DNA from: Serinicoccus profundi
GTDB taxonomy: Bacteria; Actinomycetota; Actinomycetes; Actinomycetales; Dermatophilaceae
Length of the DNA stretch: 64,000 bases
Assembly (NCBI RefSeq): GCF_008001015.1
Contig: NZ_CP042862.1
Coordinates: 868,001-932,000 of the forward strand
Direction: 5' to 3'
Shown here: positions 58,075 to 64,000 of the stretch, one piece after another
Layout of the letters: every line of letters starts with the position of its first letter
How positions within the stretch are numbered: the stretch's first letter is position 1
Made by a program: the position numbers and the translations under genes
The notes under the pieces: generated by a model
Databases searched by the model: none
Told to the model about the DNA's origin: nothing
Seen by the model: only the letters and a program-made list of their open reading frames with translations

Positions 58075-59396
58075 CACACCGACCCGTCCTGCTCCGCCTC
58101 GTCGAGCTCCTGGGCGACCTGGTCGAGGGCGGCGTGGTAGCCCGCCCACCAGGACGCGTCGTCCGACTGCTCGTCGACCGGCTCCTCCCATCCCTGCTCG
58201 TAGGGCCTCTGCCAGCCGCCGCACACCCGGCTGAGCGTCGGGCAGATGCGGCTGTCCGGCGGCAGACACTGCGGGATGCGGGTCAGCCGCAGCGGCGGGC
58301 AGTCGATGTAGGGGCGGGACCGCAGCACCGGTGGGCAGCTCACGAACGGTCTCGTAAGCCTGGTCCCGGGGCACCACGGCTCGGTCCGCGTGGGGCAGAG
58401 CACCGTGATCCGCGACCGCAACGTCGGTGGGACGACGAGTCGGGGCGGGTTGAGGGTGACCTGCAGCTCGGAGAGCACCGAGGCGATGGGGTTGGCGAAG
58501 GTCAGACTGCCGTCCCGCGCACCGGCGAAGAGCAGACCGACGACCTGACGGCCGGCGTTCATGACCACCGAGCCGGAGTCGCCGCGGTCGGAGAACCGGG
58601 CGGTGCCGGCGGCCGGGCGGATCGACACCTGGCGGCGCAGCGTGCGCATCCCGACGCCGTCGCCGTAGTCCAGCGTGACGGTCGCGTCGACCGAGACCAC
58701 CTCGCCGTGCGTGTGCTCGGTGGTGCGGCCGCGCTTCTGGACCGCCATCCCGGCCACCGCAGGAGTGCTGCCGACGACGCCGCCGATGTCGACGACCTCG
58801 TCGGCCCAGACCTCGTCACCGTCCAACCGCACGACCGCGCCGTCGACCTGCTCGGAGATCACTCCACGGGTCAGCGTGCCGACCTGGTCGACCGCCGGGT
58901 TGCCGCTGTCGAAGCGGCCCGGCTGCAGGACGGTCTCGCCCGCGGTCCACGAGGTGTCCACGCAGGCGACGTGGAAGTTGGTGAGCAGGCTCACCGCTCC
59001 GGTCGTCGTGTCCCGCACGAGGGCCCCGGCGGTGCCGGCGTTCTGGTGGCGGGAGGGGCCGATGCTGATGCCGCCCCGGATGGTCGTGTGCTTGCTCGTG
59101 TCGCTCAACGGGTCGCCGGCGTACAGCCCCGGCCCGCCCTGCAGCTCGATAACGAGCTCCTGGACGTCCGTGGGGATGCCGTCCAGCTCGGCCGGCACCT
59201 TCTGGCTGCGCGCCACCTTCGAGGGCGCCACCTTCTTCTCGACGTAGACGACGATGCTCATCTCGCCGGTGGGCTTGCCGTCGCTGATCTTCTCGCCGAT
59301 GTCGACTCCCACCACGCCGTCGAGGGCGAGCAGCTCGTCCTCGACCTGTTCCTTGGTGGGGCGGATCCTCGCCGCGGCTACCGCGTCGTGCTCCAT
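58074..59396 (-). CDS. Trypsin-like serine protease with Cys/Ser/Thr-rich C-terminal segment
   Basis: A 440-residue protein. Residues about 10-85 form an N-terminal domain (EEQVEDELLALDGVVGVDIG-like, with YVEKKV); the S1-type protease domain spans about 105-315 with His142 (TNFHV), probable Asp185 (VDGAVV) and Ser274 (RGDSGS). Residues 325-395 hold seven Cys (334, 342, 354, 366, 377, 385, 392), each with Ser/Thr two to five residues before it, and many Pro/Arg. An acidic helical tail ends it. No signal peptide. It is the first gene of the kinase/HopA1/LanC operon, with AGGAGGT before ATG 59396; its Cys-rich segment may be their substrate. Confidence 0.85.
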   Translation of the reverse strand: MEHDAVAAARIRPTKEQVEDELLALDGVVGVDIGEKISDGKPTGEMSIVVYVEKKVAPSKVARSQKVPAELDGIPTDVQELVIELQGGPGLYAGDPLSDTSKHTTIRGGISIGPSRHQNAGTAGALVRDTTTGAVSLLTNFHVACVDTSWTAGETVLQPGRFDSGNPAVDQVGTLTRGVISEQVDGAVVRLDGDEVWADEVVDIGGVVGSTPAVAGMAVQKRGRTTEHTHGEVVSVDATVTLDYGDGVGMRTLRRQVSIRPAAGTARFSDRGDSGSVVMNAGRQVVGLLFAGARDGSLTFANPIASVLSELQVTLNPPRLVVPPTLRSRITVLCPTRTEPWCPGTRLTRPFVSCPPVLRSRPYIDCPPLRLTRIPQCLPPDSRICPTLSRVCGGWQRPYEQGWEEPVDEQSDDASWWAGYHAALDQVAQELDEAEQDGSV

Positions 59397-59461
59397 GGCC
59401 TACCTCCTGGTCACTCGGGTGCCGGTCGGCACCACGGGGTCTCAGAGGGGCCGGGTCGCCT

Positions 59462-59490
59462 ACAGATACGTCACGATCTGATGTATCTGT
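59462..59490. promoter_or_regulatory. Inverted repeat in the divergent protease promoter region
   Basis: ACAGATAC (59462-59469) and GTATCTGT (59483-59490) form a perfect 8-bp inverted repeat around 13 bp, unusually A/T-rich for this genome. It is centred between the divergent trypsin-like and subtilisin-like genes and may bind a regulator acting on both. Confidence 0.5.
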
Positions 59491-59570
59491 GGGCCGGAAG
59501 GGTTCTCTCGATGACGTCCGACCCCTAGGCTGGGTCCCGCTAGGGATCGAGCCGCTCCAAGGAGGCCCCG

Positions 59571-61322
59571 ATGCCCCACCGTGATGCCGTCGATCTCGCC
59601 CTGCCCTCCTCGCTGCTGCGTCGCCACGACGCACGCGTGCTCGACCCCGCGACCGCCCCCCGCGAGCTGGACCCGCGCACCGGTGACAGCCTGCCCGCGC
59701 CGTCCTCAACCGTCTACCTCACCACTCGCCTGCTCGTGGCGGGTCTGCTGGGGCTCTCCGCGGTCGACCGGATCGAGGAGCTGCAACGCGTGCTGCGGGA
59801 GGCGGGGTATGCCGTCTCGCTGCGGCCGGACGCCGCCGACGACGCCTTCGGCCGGTGGCTGCTCGTCGCCGTCGAGTCTGGTGCTGACGCGGGCGTCGGC
59901 AAGGAGTTCGAGCAGGTGCGCAGCGCACCGATGGACCCCGAGGACCCGGTCACCCGGATCGACCCGGGGCTGCGGGTCGGGGAGGTCGGCATCGAGGAGA
60001 TCGACGAGGGGTATGCCTCCCGCGTCTACGTCGTGCCCGACGCCGGGGTGCAGGAGCCTGACCCGTGGTCGCTGCTGCTGGCCGCCCGCGCCGCAGGGGT
60101 GAAGGGCGTCGACCTCGAGCACCTGGTGCTCCCGGGGGGTGGCGGGCTCTACTGGGGCGGTCAGGGTGGCGGGCTGTACTGGGGCGGTCAGGGTGGCGGG
60201 CTGTACTGGGGCGGCCAGGGTGGCGGGCTGTACTGGGGCGGCCAGGGTGGCGGGCTGTACTGGGGCGGCCAGGGCGGCATACCCGGCGTCGCGCCGGACC
60301 GGACCCCCGTGCAGCTCGCGCTGCCCGACCCCACACGACCTGCTCGGCTGCGCAGGCACCCGGTCGTCGTCATCCCGGACACCGGCCTCGGCGAGCACCC
60401 GTGGTTCACCGGCTCCGACCTCGCCGTGCAGCTGCGCTCGCTGCTCGGGTGGCCGATCCTCCCCGGGGGGCGACCGACCCCGTGGCCGGAGGGCACGGGG
60501 GTCGTCGACGAGCTCACCGGTGCCCTGGACCCGCTCTCCGGGCACGGCACCTTCGTCGCCGGCGTGGTCCGTCAGGCGGCTCCCGGTGCCCGCATCGTTG
60601 CGCTGCCCGTCCTGGACTCGGCCGGCCTGGCCGCGGAGCAGGACGTCATGCGCACCCTGACGGTGGTGCTCGTGCTGCACCTCATCAGCCAGTCCCAGGG
60701 CCGCGAGACCTTCGAGGAGTCGGGTGGGGTGGTCGACGTCCTCAACCTCTCGATGGGGTTCTACCACCAGGACGGCGAGGTGACCCACCACCCGGTGAGG
60801 TCTCTGGTGGACCTCTTCGGGCGCGCCGGGGTCGGCGTGGCCGCGGCGGCCGGCAACCAGGCGACCACCACGCCGATGTATCCCGGTGGGTGGGCCGCGC
60901 AGGCCGGCACCGACCCGGACCCCACCGGTCCGGTGCCCATGGTCTGCGTCGGGGCCCTCAACCCCGACGGGTGCACGGTCGCGATGTTCAGCAACGCGGG
61001 CCCCTGGGTGACCACCCACCGCCCCGGGGTCAACGTCGTCAGCACCCTCCCGGTGACCTTCGACGCCTCGGCGCAGGCGCTCCGCGCCACGGCGTCGCCG
61101 TCGACGCCGGACCAGGTCAGGGCCACACCGGACCCGGACAACTTCGCCGGCGGGTTCGGGGTCTGGAGCGGCAGCAGCTTCGCGGTGCCCAGGCTGGCCG
61201 GCCAGCTCGCGCACGAGGTGGCAGCAGCGATGGCCGACGGCTACGAGGGCGACGCGGCCAAGGAGATGTGGCGACGGGCCGGGCAGGGACTGGCCCGGCT
61301 GCTGGAGGAGGACGAATGCTGA
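59571..61322 (+). CDS. Subtilisin-like (S8) serine protease with GLYWGGQGG repeats
   Basis: A 583-residue protease. Residues about 45-185 are a non-catalytic N-terminal domain; residues 190-234 are five 9-residue repeats (GLYWGGQGG register); the S8 domain begins about 255. Catalytic Asp lies in VVIPDTGLGEHP, His in LSGHGTFVAGVV, Asn region AAAGNQ and Ser in WSGSSFAVP. No signal peptide or membrane helix, so it is probably cytoplasmic. GGAGG precedes ATG 59571 at ideal spacing. It starts a coupled plus-strand operon with an ECF sigma factor, a small protein and a TPR/CHAT-type gene. Confidence 0.9.
   Translation: MPHRDAVDLALPSSLLRRHDARVLDPATAPRELDPRTGDSLPAPSSTVYLTTRLLVAGLLGLSAVDRIEELQRVLREAGYAVSLRPDAADDAFGRWLLVAVESGADAGVGKEFEQVRSAPMDPEDPVTRIDPGLRVGEVGIEEIDEGYASRVYVVPDAGVQEPDPWSLLLAARAAGVKGVDLEHLVLPGGGGLYWGGQGGGLYWGGQGGGLYWGGQGGGLYWGGQGGGLYWGGQGGIPGVAPDRTPVQLALPDPTRPARLRRHPVVVIPDTGLGEHPWFTGSDLAVQLRSLLGWPILPGGRPTPWPEGTGVVDELTGALDPLSGHGTFVAGVVRQAAPGARIVALPVLDSAGLAAEQDVMRTLTVVLVLHLISQSQGRETFEESGGVVDVLNLSMGFYHQDGEVTHHPVRSLVDLFGRAGVGVAAAAGNQATTTPMYPGGWAAQAGTDPDPTGPVPMVCVGALNPDGCTVAMFSNAGPWVTTHRPGVNVVSTLPVTFDASAQALRATASPSTPDQVRATPDPDNFAGGFGVWSGSSFAVPRLAGQLAHEVAAAMADGYEGDAAKEMWRRAGQGLARLLEEDEC
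60138..60272 (+). repeat. 27-bp in-frame tandem repeat, five copies, in the S8 protease gene
   Basis: Units start at 60138, 60165, 60192, 60219 and 60246; they differ only at two or three third-codon positions (ctc/ctg, ggt/ggc). They encode the Gly-Leu-Tyr-Trp repeats between the N-terminal and protease domains. Near-identity at DNA level points to recent expansion and possible length variation between strains. Confidence 0.95.
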
Positions 61323-61924
61323 CCGACGACGAGACCGAGGTGGAGGCCCACGCGGACCCACCCTCGCTGGGGCAGCAGGCCGGCGCCTGCTTCCACCGCT
61401 ACCGCGAGGGGCAGGACCAGGCGCTGGGGGAGCTGGTCGACCTGGCCACCCCGTTGCTCTGGCACGTGGCGCGCGCCCACGGCTGCGACCGGGAGAGCGC
61501 CGAGGACGTGGTGCAGGACGTCTGGATGCGCCTCGTGGACCGGGCGCACGACATCCGCGAGAGCGAGGCGGTCCTGGGCTGGCTCGTCGTCTCCGTCAAG
61601 CGGGAGAGCTGGCGGGCCGCGAGGATGGCCCGGCGCACCAGCCACGACCCCACCGGCACCGTGGATCCTGGTGGGACCGACCCGGGGCCGGAGGCGTTGG
61701 CGGTGCTCACCGAACGCCAGCAGCTGCTGTGGGCAACCGTGCAGGAGCTCTCGGAGCGCTGCCGGCAGTTGCTGCGCATCGTCGCCTTCTGCGACCGACC
61801 CGACTACGACGAGGTCTCGGCGGCACTCAACATGCCCCGGGGGAGCATCGGCCCGACCCGGGGGCGATGCCTGGACAAGCTGCGACGCTCGCTGGTCGCC
61901 GACGAGAGGTGGGTGGGCAGATGA
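61316..61924 (+). CDS. ECF-type RNA polymerase sigma factor
   Basis: A 202-residue sigma-70 family protein. Region 2 contains CDRESAEDVVQDVWMRLVDRA (about 58-78) and VLGWLVVSVKRESWRAAR; region 4 contains LSERCRQLLRIVAFCDRPDYDEVSAALNMPRGSIGPTRGRCLDKLRR, read here in parts, with a helix-turn-helix. ATG 61316 overlaps the protease stop by seven bases. No classical anti-sigma gene follows. It may control this cluster. Confidence 0.88.
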   Translation: MLTDDETEVEAHADPPSLGQQAGACFHRYREGQDQALGELVDLATPLLWHVARAHGCDRESAEDVVQDVWMRLVDRAHDIRESEAVLGWLVVSVKRESWRAARMARRTSHDPTGTVDPGGTDPGPEALAVLTERQQLLWATVQELSERCRQLLRIVAFCDRPDYDEVSAALNMPRGSIGPTRGRCLDKLRRSLVADERWVGR

Positions 61925-62430
61925 CTACGGTGAACGGGCCCGACGGGCCCCAGGGGACGGGTCTGGGGCTGGCCCCGCTGGACGAGGGTGACCTGTCGGT
62001 CCTCGCCGAGCTGAGGGAGACCGTGACCCGGCTGGACCCCTGCCCGGCCGGTCTGACCGAGCGCATCGGCTTCGCCCTGACGGTCCGGGCGCTTCAGGCC
62101 GAGGTGGCCGAGCTGACCCGTCATCCGGGGGCGCTCACGCGCGGCGACGGCGATGACGAGCCCGACCAGGCGACGACGGTGACCTTCAGCACCGACAGCG
62201 TGAGCATCATGGTGACGGTGACGGCCGGTCGCGACGGCACCGCGCGGGTGGACGGGTGGATCACCTGCGAGGCGGACGAGGTCGAGCTCGGCAGGCCGGA
62301 TGGCGGCTCCGAGCGGGTGGAGGTCCAGGACGGTCGCTTCGTCTTCGGGTCGATCGCCTGCGGTCCGGCCTACCTCGTCGTGCACCCGAGGGGCGAGCGG
62401 ACCGTCATCACCCCGACCTTCAGCATCTGA
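61921..62430 (+). CDS. Small protein with beta-rich (carboxypeptidase-regulatory-like) C-terminus
   Basis: A 169-residue protein starting four bases inside the sigma gene (ATGA). The N-terminal half is helical and acidic (LAELRETVTRLDPCPAGLTERIGFALTVRAL) and the C-terminal half is beta-rich (TVTFSTDSVSIMVTVTAGRDG, VDGWITCEADEVEL). No transmembrane helix. Proteins of this type follow ECF sigma genes in actinobacterial CHAT clusters; it could restrain the sigma factor, but no anti-sigma motif is seen. Confidence 0.7.
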   Translation: MTTVNGPDGPQGTGLGLAPLDEGDLSVLAELRETVTRLDPCPAGLTERIGFALTVRALQAEVAELTRHPGALTRGDGDDEPDQATTVTFSTDSVSIMVTVTAGRDGTARVDGWITCEADEVELGRPDGGSERVEVQDGRFVFGSIACGPAYLVVHPRGERTVITPTFSI

Positions 62431-62437
62431 GTGGCCC

Positions 62438-64000
62438 ATGCCCCAGGGAACGGACGCCTCCACCACGGTCGGGAGCCTGTTCGCAGCCGGACGCTCGGCC
62501 AACGTCGAAGGTCGTCCGGCAGAGGCTGAGCGGCTGCTGCGGCGTGCCCTGCGCACCGTCCGGGCGGAGCGCCCTGACCGGGTCCCCGGGTTCGACTCCG
62601 TGGCCGACGGGGAGGCGTCGGCCACCGAGGCGGAGGTGCGCCTCCTGCTCTCGCTGAGCACCTCGCTGGTGCAGCGGCACGGCGTGGCCCGGGCGCTCGA
62701 GACGGCCGACCAGGCCCTCGGGCTGGCGGCCAGCGACGGGTTGCGGCCCGAGGTGCGCGCCGACCTGCTGGCCAAGTGCCGGCTCCAGCTGGCGATGATC
62801 CACGGACGCACCGGTCACGCCGACACCGCGCTCGCGCACCTGGACGAGGCGATGGTCTCCTTCGACCAGCTCGACCCGGTGGACCGCTTCAACCTGCTGC
62901 TGTCCCGGGGAGCGGTCCGGACCGACGGCCCGGACCCCGCGCAGGCCGAGGTCGACTTCGCCGAGGCGGCGCGGATCGCGCACGACCACCACCTCGCCGT
63001 CCAGGAGTTCATGGCCCGGCACAACCTGGCGCAGACCGTCGCGGTGTCCGGCGACCTCCCCCGCGCCCTACGGTTGTTCCGGGACATCGAGCGGCTGGGC
63101 GGTGGCGCCTCGGTGGCCGTGGCGCTCCACGGCCGGTCCAAGGTCCTGCTCGACGCCGGCCTCGTCGACGAGGCCCGCGAGATGCTCCTGCGGGCGGCAG
63201 AGGAGGCCGAGCGCACCGGTCAGCGGTTGATCGCCGGCGAGGTCCAGGGTGACCTCGCCATGGCCGAGCTCGTCGAGGGGCACCATGCCGCCGCGGCGCG
63301 CACGGCGATGAAGGCCCGCCGCTCCCTGCAACGTCGGGCCCCCGGGTTGCGCCGCCGCGCGGAGCTGGTGCTGCTCGACGCCCGTCGCCGGCAGGGAGGT
63401 CGGCGCGCGGAGGTGGTGGATCGCGGACGAGCTCTCGTCGAGGCCTTCGACGCCGACGGCGACCGCGTCGCCGCGGACCTCGCCCGGCTCGTCGTCGCCG
63501 AGACCGAGGTCGACCGCGGTCGGACGGTCGAGGCCGTGCGACTGCTGCGGGCCACCGCCGACCTCACCCATGTGGGCTCGCTCAGCACCCGGTTGCGGGC
63601 CCGGGGCGTGCTGGCGTCCGCGGCCCGTGCCGCCGACGACGCCCCGACGGCCCGGCGCCACCTGCGGGCGGCTCTGGTCGACCTCACCGAGACCCTCGGG
63701 GGCAGCTCGAGCCTGGAGCTGCGGGCGGCCACCCACGTCTACGCCCAGGACCTCGCCCAGCTCGACCTCGCGGTCGCCCCGGAGACGCCACGGGAGACGC
63801 TGCTGGCCGTCGAGCGCTGGCGCGAGGCCGCCAGCCGGTCACCGGCCGTCCGCCCTCCGCAGGATCCCGAGCTGGCACGGCGCACCACCGTGCTGCGCCA
63901 CCTGCGGCAGCAGGTCCGCGAGGATCTCGACCGCGCCCACCGGCTCCGGGGTCGGGTGCGAGAGCTCGAGCGGTCCGTGGCGGCGCTGTCGTGGTCCGCG
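62438..64000 (+). CDS. TPR-repeat protein, probably the N-terminal part of a CHAT-domain protease; 3' end outside window
   Basis: The frame is open from ATG 62438 to the window end: 521 residues, no stop. The whole visible part is alpha-helical with TPR-like repeats (LFAAGRSANVEGRPAEAERLLRRAL-type units, read in parts). The last 60 residues (LAVERWREAASRSPAVRPPQ, then LRHLRQQVREDLDRA) match the helical linker that typically precedes a CHAT caspase-like domain. The catalytic domain would lie beyond 64000. It starts seven bases after the previous stop, so it belongs to the S8/ECF operon. Confidence 0.75.
   Translation, partial: MPQGTDASTTVGSLFAAGRSANVEGRPAEAERLLRRALRTVRAERPDRVPGFDSVADGEASATEAEVRLLLSLSTSLVQRHGVARALETADQALGLAASDGLRPEVRADLLAKCRLQLAMIHGRTGHADTALAHLDEAMVSFDQLDPVDRFNLLLSRGAVRTDGPDPAQAEVDFAEAARIAHDHHLAVQEFMARHNLAQTVAVSGDLPRALRLFRDIERLGGGASVAVALHGRSKVLLDAGLVDEAREMLLRAAEEAERTGQRLIAGEVQGDLAMAELVEGHHAAAARTAMKARRSLQRRAPGLRRRAELVLLDARRRQGGRRAEVVDRGRALVEAFDADGDRVAADLARLVVAETEVDRGRTVEAVRLLRATADLTHVGSLSTRLRARGVLASAARAADDAPTARRHLRAALVDLTETLGGSSSLELRAATHVYAQDLAQLDLAVAPETPRETLLAVERWREAASRSPAVRPPQDPELARRTTVLRHLRQQVREDLDRAHRLRGRVRELERSVAALSWSA

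Noticed and set aside
59400-59570. Short lanthipeptide precursor gene between the divergent proteases
   Set aside because: I looked for a small frame with a ribosome site and a Ser/Thr/Cys-rich end in either direction; none is present in this gap.

Overview
The window reads as chromosomal DNA from a very high-GC actinobacterium. Support comes from the G/C-biased third codon positions, the many GTG starts, an actinobacterial T-box leader before ileS, the tandem clpP1-clpP2 pair, mycothiol-linked and mycobacterial-type families (an Rv2466c-like DsbA protein, an MT0933-type small protein, group 2 truncated hemoglobin), and conserved actinobacterial neighbours (DUF4233 and ndk near folC). My best guess is Micrococcales, near Intrasporangiaceae/Ornithinimicrobiaceae, but this rests on style and not on any search. 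There is no rRNA, phage, plasmid or recognised IS transposase. I see two tRNAs.

Layout: 1-310 is the end of an M15-like peptidase domain. Two tandem repeat blocks follow, then a lutABC lactate-utilisation operon on the minus strand. 3.9-8 kb holds a thioesterase, a conserved hypothetical, an APH(6)-like kinase and a divergent HTH-regulator/MFS pair. 8-18.3 kb holds a palindrome-bounded gene-poor stretch, a CNNM/CorC protein, a GH13 glucosidase, truncated hemoglobin, a membrane protein with a sigma-factor-like N-terminus, an MscS channel and MalQ. 18.3-27.4 kb holds a repeat field, PepN, an operon of a small secreted protein plus ABC/FtsX exporter, an Rv2466c-like protein, RpiB, an MT0933-type protein and an FMN reductase. 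27.4-35.4 kb is the proteostasis block: tRNA-Gly, tRNA-Pro, trigger factor, clpP1, clpP2, a membrane GT-C-like gene, clpX. 35.5-43.2 kb runs on the minus strand: DUF202 pair, DUF4129/hypothetical/MoxR/DUF58/hypothetical operon, valS. 43.4-55 kb holds an AGCS symporter, a damaged DUF559 gene between palindrome pairs, T-box-ileS-folC, a repeat array, DUF305/DUF3105, DUF4233, uppP and ndk.

The most novel region is 55.0-64.0 kb. Four translationally coupled minus-strand genes encode a trypsin-like protease, an APH-fold kinase, a HopA1-family putative lyase and a LanC-like cyclase. Together the last three look like a split (class V-like) lanthionine synthetase. No short precursor peptide is obvious. 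Instead, the protease carries a C-terminal segment with seven cysteines interleaved with Ser/Thr, which could be the modified substrate. Divergent from it are a subtilisin-like protease with five perfect GLYWGGQGG repeats, an ECF sigma factor, a small regulatory-type protein and a TPR protein that probably continues into a CHAT protease outside the window. I read this as a linked protease/RiPP-like module; its function is unknown.

Intergenic DNA is unusually rich in palindromes. At least five families were seen, two of them bracketing decayed DUF559 nuclease-like genes. The octamer GGTATGCC/GGCATACC is strongly over-represented across the whole window.
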